Shown piece by piece: positions 17,766-26,195 of a stretch of DNA of 64,000 nucleotides. Each line of letters begins with the position of its first letter. Position 1 is the stretch's first letter. Source of the DNA: Cognatiyoonia koreensis (GTDB lineage: Bacteria; Pseudomonadota; Alphaproteobacteria; Rhodobacterales; Rhodobacteraceae); assembly GCF_900109295.1 (NCBI RefSeq), contig NZ_FOIZ01000002.1:558001-622000 (forward strand). The letters are read 5' to 3'. The notes below the pieces were generated by a model. It searched no databases and had not been told where the DNA came from. It saw only the letters and a list, made by a program, of their open reading frames with translations. A program made the position numbers and the translations under genes.

Positions 17766-19922
17766 TTAGTCTTCTTGGCCGTTGGCCTTGAATTCGAGAC
17801 CAGCAACCCACTTTGAGTCGCCACGATTGACAACAAAACTAAAACGCGTGGTTCCTGCTGCGATTTCACTTTCGAGAATGTCCATCAGCGTTGTTCGCGC
17901 GTCGATTTTGGCGGAATTTGGGATGTAGGCGACCAGTGCATCGCCGACCTCCATGTCAGTTGCCACGCCTACTGGAAGTGCGGACACAACTGTTTCCCAG
18001 CCATTTTCGGTAGGGTTGGATGTAAAACCCACACCATTAAGAAGCTCATAATCGTGGCGGATTGGAATCGGCAAATCATGAACTGTTGCGACGCCATCCG
18101 TCTCAATGCCGAATGCAACGGTGATTTCGACCGCATCGCCCGGGCGAACGTTTTCGCGGAGTATCTCTTGAATGTCGGCGATCCGGTCAACCGGCAAGTC
18201 GTTCACGCTTGTAACGGTAGCGCCTAGTTCGGCCCAATCTGGTGCACCGGCAACCGTTTCGCCAATTGTAGCGGGTGCCTCTGCCGATGCCGTGAATGGC
18301 AGGTCAACGGACCATGCCGGCAGCACGAACTTTGGCACAGCTGGTGTCGGTTCAGGGACGACTTCGTTTCCCGGCACAAGCGCCGGTATTTCGATTTGCA
18401 TTGCGGTTGCGTTTTCGCTCACGGAATCCGGTGCGAATGGCAGCGCGAGTACTGGTGTTGGTGAACCTTGGGGGACAGGCACGTTCGCAAGAAAGCCCGG
18501 CAGGCTCGCGATAGATACTGCATCGCGCAATATCTCGGGGGTGATAACGGGTTCCGGAAGCGGTTGTTCAACGACAGCCACCACCTCGGGTTCTTCAACC
18601 GGGGATACCGTTTCTTGCGTTACAGCAACTGTTTCTTCGGATACGGGTGCTGCGATTGCCAGATCATCAGGACGCGTGCTTGGGCGCACCACAGGTGCGA
18701 TCGTCGCGGCGACCTCGGCAGGTTCGTCCGTCACAATCGGATCAGGCGATACGACCGGCGCGAATGCCGGGCTTTCAGCAACGGCTGTTGTCGTTTCCAG
18801 AACCTGCGGATCAGTGCCTACGATCGCGGCAGCTGCTTCGGAGGCTCTTGGCACAAGATCCGTTTGCGTAACGACACCCACTCCAAAAAGAGCAACCACG
18901 GCAACTGAAGCCATCAAGAGCGGCATTTTCGATTTTTTCGTGTCAGATCCGTTTGCTATAGGTCGTGTCGACTTGGCACGCCGTTGGATCGTCTTGCCGT
19001 TGATTGCATCGATCCACTCCGCGGCTGACTGCAGGCGATCCTTTGGAAGGATTTCCAGCGACATGTCGATTGCTGCAAGAAAGTTACGATCATAGCCTTT
19101 GATCTTGTCGACCAATGGCACGTAAGGATCCGCGTCGCCCGTTGCCACTGCAGCAAGGCGGGCCTGTGAATTCGGCGGGGTCTCGTCCGCGATCAAGTGA
19201 TAGAAGCTCGCGCCCAATGCATAAAGATCGGACGATGGGTTCTGTTCACTTCCGGCGATATAGAATTCCTGCGGCGAGTAACCGTCCTTAACGACCCGCA
19301 ATGCGGAGAGAACACGCGACTGCTTGGTCGCCTGTTCGCGCGCTGCACCGAAATCGATGAGTACTGGGCGCAAATCGCCATCGATCAGAATATTGTCGGG
19401 CGAGATGTCACGATGCAGGATGTTCTGATCGTGGATAAAACCGACAGCACCAAGAATGTCAGTCAGGATCGATTTGATGTTGTCGGGCGTCAGTCCATGG
19501 TTCGGGTCTTCAAGCGTATCCAGAAGATCACGACCTTCAACGAAATCAAGCGCCATGTAGGCGGTTTCGTTATCTTCGAAAACCTGATGCACGCCGACGA
19601 TATTTGGATGGTCCAGCTTTGCAAGCGACCGGGCCTCCTGCACGAAAAGACGCACAATCGACTTTAGCTCAGCTTGGTGTGCACGTGAACGGGCCTGAAC
19701 GATGGCACGGCTCCGGCGGCAAAACGCACCGGGAAAACATTCCTTGATGACAATCTTCCGATCAAGGCTGTCTTTTGCAAGATAGGTTATTCCGAAACCG
19801 CCTGCGTTCAGGAACTTCTCAATCTCGTACTGGCCATGCATCAACTTCGTGCCTGGCTTCAACTCGTCGACGAAGGCGTCCTCGCCATCATCATCAAAGT
19901 CTTTCAGTTGTGCATTGCCCAT
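17766..19922 (-). CDS. Transmembrane Ser/Thr protein kinase with periplasmic PDZ-like region
   Basis: A 718-residue protein with an N-terminal Hanks-type kinase domain (about 31-310): glycine loop NAGGFGITY (39-47), ATP-binding Lys60 (IVIKE), Glu96, HRDISPDN (170-177) and DFG (190-192), so it should be active. One transmembrane helix (about 333-353) leads to a Pro/Ala/Val-rich linker (about 360-530), presumably crossing the cell wall. A C-terminal region with two PDZ-like modules follows (VTSVNDLPVDRIADIQEIL and VGDALVAYIPNSAKI). It probably senses a periplasmic cue and phosphorylates the FHA protein or GTPases. It is the first gene of the minus-strand cluster; the promoter must lie between 19923 and 20192. 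Confidence 0.93.
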   Translation of the reverse strand: MGNAQLKDFDDDGEDAFVDELKPGTKLMHGQYEIEKFLNAGGFGITYLAKDSLDRKIVIKECFPGAFCRRSRAIVQARSRAHQAELKSIVRLFVQEARSLAKLDHPNIVGVHQVFEDNETAYMALDFVEGRDLLDTLEDPNHGLTPDNIKSILTDILGAVGFIHDQNILHRDISPDNILIDGDLRPVLIDFGAAREQATKQSRVLSALRVVKDGYSPQEFYIAGSEQNPSSDLYALGASFYHLIADETPPNSQARLAAVATGDADPYVPLVDKIKGYDRNFLAAIDMSLEILPKDRLQSAAEWIDAINGKTIQRRAKSTRPIANGSDTKKSKMPLLMASVAVVALFGVGVVTQTDLVPRASEAAAAIVGTDPQVLETTTAVAESPAFAPVVSPDPIVTDEPAEVAATIAPVVRPSTRPDDLAIAAPVSEETVAVTQETVSPVEEPEVVAVVEQPLPEPVITPEILRDAVSIASLPGFLANVPVPQGSPTPVLALPFAPDSVSENATAMQIEIPALVPGNEVVPEPTPAVPKFVLPAWSVDLPFTASAEAPATIGETVAGAPDWAELGATVTSVNDLPVDRIADIQEILRENVRPGDAVEITVAFGIETDGVATVHDLPIPIRHDYELLNGVGFTSNPTENGWETVVSALPVGVATDMEVGDALVAYIPNSAKIDARTTLMDILESEIAAGTTRFSFVVNRGDSKWVAGLEFKANGQED

Positions 19923-20052
19923 ATCGCTTCAGCTCTCAAAAATAATCCGTAGACGAATATTCCACCCGTGTTGCCAAAGCTTTTTCCATTCAAATTGGGC
20001 CAAAACGTGACGCGACCTTGTTGTTTACGCGTCATTAATCATGCTGAGATTC

Positions 20053-20073
20053 ACGGATTACCCCCGAATCCGT
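20053..20073. promoter_or_regulatory. Perfect 7-base inverted repeat in divergent promoter region
   Basis: ACGGATT (20053-20059) and AATCCGT (20067-20073) face each other around a C-rich 7-base centre, in the 270-base region between the kinase gene (minus) and the DUF302 gene (plus). Such a site could be an operator for one or both divergent promoters. No known regulator site matches, and no clear -35/-10 pair was identified in this gap. Confidence 0.35.
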
Positions 20074-20192
20074 AAACAGTGCACGTTCGGTCAGCCCAGT
20101 CCGTCCGGACCCTGCACGGCGCTGACAGCCATGTGATCCCCTGCAATGTGATAATGCGCTATCGCTCGGTCCATCACTCGAGGGTCACGACC

Positions 20193-20660
20193 ATGTACAA
20201 AATTCTTGCCGTGTTTTTCATTTTCATTGCGGGCTTGGCGTCGGCCGAAAACCTGCAGTCACGCGACGGCTGGGTCGTCCTTCCTAGCGACAAAAGCTTT
20301 GACATTCTGCTGGAGGATTTGAAATCGCAAATCGGCGATAGCCCATTTGCAATCGTGACTCAGGCAAGCCCGACCGTTGCAGCGGCCAGTCGTGGCATCA
20401 CGATACCGAACAATCGTGTCATCGGCGTCTTCAACAACGTCTATGCCGTTCGAATCCTTGATCTTTCAACAGCCGCAATGATCGAGGCCCCAATACGTTT
20501 CTATGTCACCGAGAACATGGACAGCACTGCAACTCTTTCATACAAATCCCCAACATTTGTCTTTGGGCCCTACATGGACGAAGCCGGCCAAGACCTTGCA
20601 GCCGCCGCAGCCGAGCTTGACGCAGCGTTCGAAATGATTGCAAACGCAGCCGTGGAATAA
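20193..20660 (+). CDS. Secreted DUF302-like protein
   Basis: A 155-residue protein with a signal peptide (MYKILAVFFIFIAGLASA, cleavage before ENL). The mature part resembles DUF302: SFDILLEDLKSQIGD, TIPNNRVIGVFNN, ILDLSTAAMIEAPIRFYVTE and a closing TFVF strand. The ATG at 20193 is chosen because it begins the signal peptide, although the frame is open for 38 codons upstream. The biochemical function of DUF302 is unknown. It is divergent from the kinase cluster and lies 10 bases before the thiamine-diphosphate enzyme, so it might be cotranscribed with either metabolic gene or be a neighbour by chance. Confidence 0.8.
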   Translation: MYKILAVFFIFIAGLASAENLQSRDGWVVLPSDKSFDILLEDLKSQIGDSPFAIVTQASPTVAAASRGITIPNNRVIGVFNNVYAVRILDLSTAAMIEAPIRFYVTENMDSTATLSYKSPTFVFGPYMDEAGQDLAAAAAELDAAFEMIANAAVE

Positions 20661-20670
20661 AGGACGACCT

Positions 20671-22278
20671 ATGACTTTGCGTGCCGCTGATATCCTTGCC
20701 CAGCGCCTGTTTGCAGCAGGGTGCCGCCATGCATTCGGCATGCCGGGCGGCGAGGTTCTGACCCTGATCGATGCGCTCGAAAAAGCGGGGATTACCTTCA
20801 TCTTAGCAAAACATGAAAACGCTGCCGGCTTCATGGCAGAGGGTGTGCACCACATGAACGGCGCCCCCGCGATACTTGTGGCCACCGTGGGACCCGGCGC
20901 GATGAACGGTGTCAACGTCGTGGCAAATGCAGATCAGGATCGTGTTCCGCTGATTGTTCTGACCGGTTGCGTTGATGCCGCAGAGGCGCAAACCTACACG
21001 CATCAAGTTCTAGATCACCGCAAGGTCTTCGAGCCGATGACCAAGGCCACGTTCACGCTGGTGGCCGACGCTGCGGGGACCATCGCGGAAAAGGCCATTG
21101 GAATCGCAACCGAAGGTCGTTCCGGACCTGTGCATATCGATGTGCCAATTTCTGTCGCGGACGCCGAGGGCGTCGACATGGATGGTGCCCGTGCAAAGGC
21201 AAGTCCTGTCGCCCCTGCCGGCGCTGACCTCGAAACGGCCCGCGCATGGCTGGCCGATGCAAAGCGCCCTGTAATCGTTGCAGGACTGGACATCCTGAAG
21301 GACAATGCCATCGCAGAGCTGCGCCGTTTTGCAGAAACCTTTAATGTGCCTGTGATTACAACCTACAAGGCCAAAGGCGTCATCCCCGAAGATCATCCAC
21401 TGTGTCTAGGTGGTGCCGGGCTTTCGCCAAAGGCCGACAAGTTGTTCATGCCGTTTCTGGCAGACGCCGACCTGATCTTATCCGTGGGTTACGATCCGAT
21501 CGAGATGCGAACCGGTTGGCGCAACCCGTGGGATCCGTCGCACCAGAAGGTTGTCGACATCCACGCCATGCCAAATCACCATTTCATGCACCAAACCACG
21601 TTAAGTTTCATCGCGGATACCGGGGCCACGCTTGCGTCTTTATCCGAAGGTGTCGCCGCATGCGAAACATGGGAAAACGGAGCAGTTTCGAATTTGAAGG
21701 CGGATTTGGCTGCGGCATTTCCAGCGGATGATGTCTGGGGGCCTGCTGGTGTCATCGCAGAATGCCGCGCAGTCCTGCCTCCGCAAACAGTTGCGACAGT
21801 CGATTCAGGTGCGCACCGCATTCTTTTGTCGCAGATGTGGACATGTCCGGCACCCCGCACGTTGCTGCAGTCATCAGGATTGTGCACAATGGGGTGCGCA
21901 GTCCCCTTGGCAATGGGTGCGAAATTGGCCAACCCTCATACGCCGGTTGTTAGCTTTTCCGGAGACGCGGGCCTGTTGATGGTTGGAGGAGAGTTGGCGA
22001 CTGCTGCGGAAATGGGTTTGAACACCATCTTCGTCGTCTTTGTTGACAGATCACTTGCCCTGATCGAATTGAAGCAGCGCCAGCGCCAGATGGCGAACAG
22101 GGGTGTGGATTTTGATCACCATGATTATGCTGCAATTGCGCGGGCGTTCGGCGGACACGGTGTGACGGTCGACAACAGGGCTGATCTGCGCAGTGCATTG
22201 GAAGACGGAATGAGAGCAGACCGGTTCACGCTGATCGCCGCAGAGATCGACCGCAAATCCTATGACGGACGCATCTGA
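20671..22278 (+). CDS. Thiamine-diphosphate-dependent enzyme, acetolactate synthase-like
   Basis: A 535-residue enzyme with the three-domain acetolactate synthase/decarboxylase plan. The N-terminal Pyr domain has FGMPGGEVL, the catalytic-type Glu in AKHENAAGFMAEG and ATVGPGAMN; a central domain (about 185-330) and a C-terminal PP domain follow. The ThDP-motif is unusual: GDA followed by VD rather than GDG followed by NN, although Asp is kept for metal binding. It therefore cannot be called true IlvB. The stop overlaps the start of the CoA-transferase gene (TGATG), so the two enzymes act together, perhaps on a 2-oxoacid or acyl-CoA substrate. Oxalyl-CoA decarboxylase or 2-hydroxyacyl-CoA lyase are alternatives; substrate unknown. 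Confidence 0.8.
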   Translation: MTLRAADILAQRLFAAGCRHAFGMPGGEVLTLIDALEKAGITFILAKHENAAGFMAEGVHHMNGAPAILVATVGPGAMNGVNVVANADQDRVPLIVLTGCVDAAEAQTYTHQVLDHRKVFEPMTKATFTLVADAAGTIAEKAIGIATEGRSGPVHIDVPISVADAEGVDMDGARAKASPVAPAGADLETARAWLADAKRPVIVAGLDILKDNAIAELRRFAETFNVPVITTYKAKGVIPEDHPLCLGGAGLSPKADKLFMPFLADADLILSVGYDPIEMRTGWRNPWDPSHQKVVDIHAMPNHHFMHQTTLSFIADTGATLASLSEGVAACETWENGAVSNLKADLAAAFPADDVWGPAGVIAECRAVLPPQTVATVDSGAHRILLSQMWTCPAPRTLLQSSGLCTMGCAVPLAMGAKLANPHTPVVSFSGDAGLLMVGGELATAAEMGLNTIFVVFVDRSLALIELKQRQRQMANRGVDFDHHDYAAIARAFGGHGVTVDNRADLRSALEDGMRADRFTLIAAEIDRKSYDGRI

Positions 22279-23450
22279 TGGGCGCGCTATCCGGTCTTCG
22301 CATTCTTGATCTGACACGGATCCTTGCAGGTCCGACCTGCACACAGTTGTTGGGTGATCTCGGTGCCGAGGTGATCAAGATCGAGAACCCCAAGACAGGC
22401 GATGATACCCGCACTTGGGGGCCGCCTTTCATCAACGACAAAGACGGACAACACACCGACCTATCGGCATATTTCATGTGCACCAATCGCAACAAACTGT
22501 CAGTAACGGTCGATATCTCTACATCCGAAGGACAAGATACGATCAGGGCGCTTGCTGCACAATCGGACGTGCTGATCGAGAATTTCAAACCCGGCAGTCT
22601 GATGAAATACGGGCTGGACGCTGGTGCGCTCTGTGCCGCTGATCCGGCGCTGATTTATTGTTCGATCTCGGGCTATGGTCAGACCGGACCAAACGCCACC
22701 AAACCGGGATATGACCTGATGGCCCAAGGATATGGCGGGATAATGTCGCTGACCGGGGAAACTGATGGTGAACCGATGAAGGTCGGTGTCGGCATCGCAG
22801 ATGTCATGTGCGGGATGTACGCGACCGTCGGTATTCTTGCGGCGCTCCGTCATCGGGACCAGACGGGCGAAGGTCAACAGATCGACGTGGCCCTTGTTGA
22901 CTCGCAAGTCGCGTGGCTCATTAACGAAGGTGTCAACTACCTGACGACAGGCCAGAATCCGATCCGCCGCGGCAACGGTCACCCGAACATCGTACCGTAT
23001 CAGGTTTTTGCGACCCGTGACGGGCACGTCATCATCGCAGTGGGGAACGATGCGCAGTTTCAGCGATACTGCGAATTTCTGAACATCGATCTGGCCAACG
23101 ATCCCCGCTTCGCGACAAATCCGGGACGTCTCGAAAACCGCGACGCATTGCTTGACCAGCTTGTGGTGGAAATGGCTAAGCACACGACCGCAGACGTCAT
23201 TGCCGGACTAGAAGCGCGGAAGGTGCCTGTCGGCCCCGTACAGACGCTAGATCAGGTGTTTGGCAGCGATCAGGTGAAAGCGCGCGACATGATTGCGACA
23301 GTGCCGGCAGACGGCACTGCAGAGGGTGCCGTGAAACTGATCGGGAATCCGTTGAAGCTGTCAAAAACGCCGGTGACCTATCGTAAGGCACCGCCGCGGC
23401 TTGGGCAGGATAACGCCGAAATAGACAGGCTGACCAGATCAAGTAGTTGA
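22278..23450 (+). CDS. CaiB/BaiF family (class III) CoA-transferase
   Basis: A 390-residue class III CoA-transferase of normal length. It has DLTRILAGPTCTQLLGDLGAEVIK at the N-terminus (family hallmark), YDLMAQGYGGIMSLTG with the catalytic-type Asp, IENFKPG, and the C-terminal PVGPVQTLDQVF segment. These enzymes move CoA from one carboxylic acid thioester to another (formyl-CoA, carnitine, succinyl-CoA types). The start codon overlaps the ThDP enzyme stop by one base, implying coupled translation and a common pathway. The donor and acceptor acids cannot be read from sequence. Confidence 0.9.
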   Translation: MGALSGLRILDLTRILAGPTCTQLLGDLGAEVIKIENPKTGDDTRTWGPPFINDKDGQHTDLSAYFMCTNRNKLSVTVDISTSEGQDTIRALAAQSDVLIENFKPGSLMKYGLDAGALCAADPALIYCSISGYGQTGPNATKPGYDLMAQGYGGIMSLTGETDGEPMKVGVGIADVMCGMYATVGILAALRHRDQTGEGQQIDVALVDSQVAWLINEGVNYLTTGQNPIRRGNGHPNIVPYQVFATRDGHVIIAVGNDAQFQRYCEFLNIDLANDPRFATNPGRLENRDALLDQLVVEMAKHTTADVIAGLEARKVPVGPVQTLDQVFGSDQVKARDMIATVPADGTAEGAVKLIGNPLKLSKTPVTYRKAPPRLGQDNAEIDRLTRSSS

Positions 23451-23576
23451 TTTTAAATAGGATTCCATCGAATGAAACAAAATGCACAGGTCTGTCATTC
23501 ACGGACGTGTGAGGTGGATAGTGTTCGCAACTTCGCTATCCCCTTCGGGTAGACCTTTTTGACGATCGGATGAAAC

Positions 23577-24947
23577 ATGCAAGACGTATTTGGGCAGACC
23601 ACCACCCTTTCCAACCATACGGCTTTGGAAGACTGGAACAAAACCCAACTCGCCTTTCTTGCGCACAGTGCGTCAACGCCGATTCATCTGGGGGCGACCT
23701 TGGACGCAGCACCAGATTTCGCACTTGGCCACGCTGTCAAAGCGATGTTCTATTTACTTCTCGGCAGATCAGAATTGATAGCAACCGCGCAGGACGCGCG
23801 GGCCGCTGCTTTGAAAAGCATTTTGTCCAACCCTGTCAGTAAGCGCGAGCAGCATTTTATTGACGCTCTCATCGTCTGGATGAATGGCCAGCCGCGAGCG
23901 GCACTGGCTCACTTTGAAATGATACTCGACGCCAATCCCGAAGACGCATTGGCAATGAAACTTGACCACGCGGTGCGTTTTGTTCTTGGCGACGCCACAG
24001 GTATGCGCCGGATGATCGAAAAGGTCATGCCAGCGTATTCGACTGACCATAAGGCGCTTGGGTACCTGAAGGGGTGCCATGCCTTCACGCTTGAAGAAAC
24101 CGGCGACTACGCCCGCGCGCAGTCGGTTGGTTGCGAAGGCATGTTTCTTGCGCCTGACGACGCATGGGGCCTGCATGCCGTTGCCCATGTTCACGATATG
24201 ACAGCGGATGCCGCTGGCGGGATCAAATGGCTGACTGGCCGCGAAAGCGCATGGGCGCACTGCAATAACTTTCGCTATCACGTCTGGTGGCACAAGGCGC
24301 TGATGCACCTTGACCTCGGCGAAATCGAAGTGGTGCTTGATCTTTACGACCAGCAGATCCGCGCGGATAAGACCGATGACTATCGTGATATTTCCAATGC
24401 GACCTCACTTTTGTCCCGCTTGGAACTGGACGGCGTGAATGTGGGCGACCGCTGGGAAGAACTGGCCGCGTTTTCCGCCAACCGGACCGAAGACGGTTGC
24501 CTGATCTTCGCCGACCTGCATTACATGCTGGCCCTTGTTTGCGGTCAGCGGGACGCTGCGATCACATCCATGATGGGTCGTCTTCACCGAGATGCCCGCG
24601 AAAGCCGCACCGATCCCCAGAAAGCGATGGCAAAACCGGGACTGGCCGCGGCGACCGGCCTCGCCGCGTTTGGCGAAGCGGAATATGACAAGGCGTTTTT
24701 GAACCTCGCCTCTGCGCGCCAATACATGCAAGGTGCCGGCGGCAGCCATGCCCAGCGCGATATTTTCGAGCGACTGACGATCGATAGCGGGATCCGCGCA
24801 GGATATCTTGATGAAGCGGAAGACATCCTTGCACAACGCACGCTACAGCGCGACGGCAAGGTCGATGGGTACGCCGCTGCACGGCAGCAATTGATTGCCG
24901 ATGGACGCAAGGCAGCGGGTTTCGCCTCCGCTGTTCCTGCGCAATAA
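23577..24947 (+). CDS. TTC38-like tetratricopeptide repeat protein
   Basis: A 456-residue cytoplasmic protein made of helical repeats, with the conserved features of the tetratricopeptide repeat 38 family: LHAVAHVHDM and FRYHVWWHKALMHLDLG motifs holding invariant His and Trp residues. The biochemical role in bacteria is not established. It stands 126 bases after the CoA-transferase and 30 bases before opgC, so it may be the first gene of the opg operon or an independent unit. A weak hairpin (GGATAG/CTATCC, 23516-23541) lies in the upstream gap. Confidence 0.85.
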   Translation: MQDVFGQTTTLSNHTALEDWNKTQLAFLAHSASTPIHLGATLDAAPDFALGHAVKAMFYLLLGRSELIATAQDARAAALKSILSNPVSKREQHFIDALIVWMNGQPRAALAHFEMILDANPEDALAMKLDHAVRFVLGDATGMRRMIEKVMPAYSTDHKALGYLKGCHAFTLEETGDYARAQSVGCEGMFLAPDDAWGLHAVAHVHDMTADAAGGIKWLTGRESAWAHCNNFRYHVWWHKALMHLDLGEIEVVLDLYDQQIRADKTDDYRDISNATSLLSRLELDGVNVGDRWEELAAFSANRTEDGCLIFADLHYMLALVCGQRDAAITSMMGRLHRDARESRTDPQKAMAKPGLAAATGLAAFGEAEYDKAFLNLASARQYMQGAGGSHAQRDIFERLTIDSGIRAGYLDEAEDILAQRTLQRDGKVDGYAAARQQLIADGRKAAGFASAVPAQ

Positions 24948-24977
24948 GAGCCCGAACTCAAACGGGTTTTCCGAATC

Positions 24978-26195
24978 ATGGCAATCGCCGCAACTGCAAA
25001 CTCCCCCGCAACCCAATTGCCCTCCGGCGTGCGTGATCCGCGCTTGGATTTCTATCGCGGTATTGCAATGTTCATCATCTATATATCGCACACGCCGAAC
25101 AACTGGTGGGGCGATTGGATTCCGGGCCGGTTCGGTTTTTCGGACGCGACAGAAATCTTCGTTTTCTGTTCTGGCATGGCCTCTGCAATCGCCTTTGGGC
25201 GCTCTTTTGACAACCGCGGCTGGTGGCTTGGCACTGCGCGCGTCGGATATCGCGTTTGGCAAATTTATTGGGCGCATCTGGCCCTTTTCTTCTTTTGCGC
25301 GATGCTGCTTGTCAGCGCTGATACCTTTGGCAATTTCGAGAACAACTACGTCAACGGACTGAACCTCGGGCGGTTCTTCACGGATACAGGTCCGTTACTT
25401 ATCGGGTTGTTCACACTGACCTATGTCCCGAACTTTTTCGACATTCTGCCGATGTACATGGTGCTCTTGTTATTGATGCCGCTGGTGATGTTGCTGGCAC
25501 GTATCAACCTATGGATCGTCGCTGCATTCTGCCTGACCATTTGGTTTCTTGCCCAATCTCGCCTTCTGGACATGCTGGGCCTTGATATCCTGCACATTTC
25601 GCTTCCGGCAGAGCCGTGGTCGGACCGACCGTGGTTCTTCAATCCGTTCGCATGGCAGTTGGTATTCTTTACCGGATTTGCCTTCATGCGCGGATGGCTG
25701 CCCAAGCCGCCAATAAACGCCCTGTGGATCACGGTGGCAAGCGGCCTACTGATCGCTATGTTTTTTGTCAGCCATATCGCAATACGCGAATTTAGCTGGT
25801 CTTGGTCAAGCGATTGGCGGACCGCAAATCAGGCGTGGATCAGCAAAACGGAGATCGGTGCAATCCGTTTTCTTCATTTCCTGTCACTCGCCTACATCGC
25901 TTGGGTTGTCGCAGGTGAAAACGGGCGTCGTTTAATCGTTACCGGGACAACTACATTGCACAAAGCTTGGGCATGGATCATCCGACAATGCACGAAAGTC
26001 GGCCAACAATCGCTTGCTGTATTTCTTGTTTCGATTGCACTCTCGCGTTTCAGCGGATTTGTCCTAGATCTTGCCGGGAACGGCGCATGGCCCGTAGCTG
26101 CCGTGAACGTTCTTGGCTGCGCATTCTTGTTGGGTATCGCCTACATGGCCGCGTGGTTCAAAAGCCAACCTTGGAGAAAGTCTGCAACCGGATGA
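24978..26195 (+). CDS. opgC: OpgC-like membrane protein, periplasmic glucan modification
   Basis: A 405-residue polytopic protein with about ten hydrophobic segments and the OpgC start RDPRLDFYRGIAMFIIYISH with NNWWGDW and GFSDATEIFVFCSGM. OpgC is an inner-membrane acyltransferase-3-like protein that adds succinyl groups to osmoregulated periplasmic glucans. The stop overlaps the opgG start (ATGATGG), so the products are made together with the glucan synthesis genes downstream. Confidence 0.9.
   Translation: MAIAATANSPATQLPSGVRDPRLDFYRGIAMFIIYISHTPNNWWGDWIPGRFGFSDATEIFVFCSGMASAIAFGRSFDNRGWWLGTARVGYRVWQIYWAHLALFFFCAMLLVSADTFGNFENNYVNGLNLGRFFTDTGPLLIGLFTLTYVPNFFDILPMYMVLLLLMPLVMLLARINLWIVAAFCLTIWFLAQSRLLDMLGLDILHISLPAEPWSDRPWFFNPFAWQLVFFTGFAFMRGWLPKPPINALWITVASGLLIAMFFVSHIAIREFSWSWSSDWRTANQAWISKTEIGAIRFLHFLSLAYIAWVVAGENGRRLIVTGTTTLHKAWAWIIRQCTKVGQQSLAVFLVSIALSRFSGFVLDLAGNGAWPVAAVNVLGCAFLLGIAYMAAWFKSQPWRKSATG

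Noticed and set aside
18172..19095. Plus-strand Ser/Thr/Gly-rich open frame of 307 codons
   Set aside because: Antisense of the Pro/Ala/Val linker of the kinase; low complexity keeps it open.
23516..23560. Hairpin GGATAG/CTATCC then T-run after the CoA-transferase
   Set aside because: Stem is only 6 bases with a 14-base loop and the T-run is 15 bases away, so it is not called a terminator.
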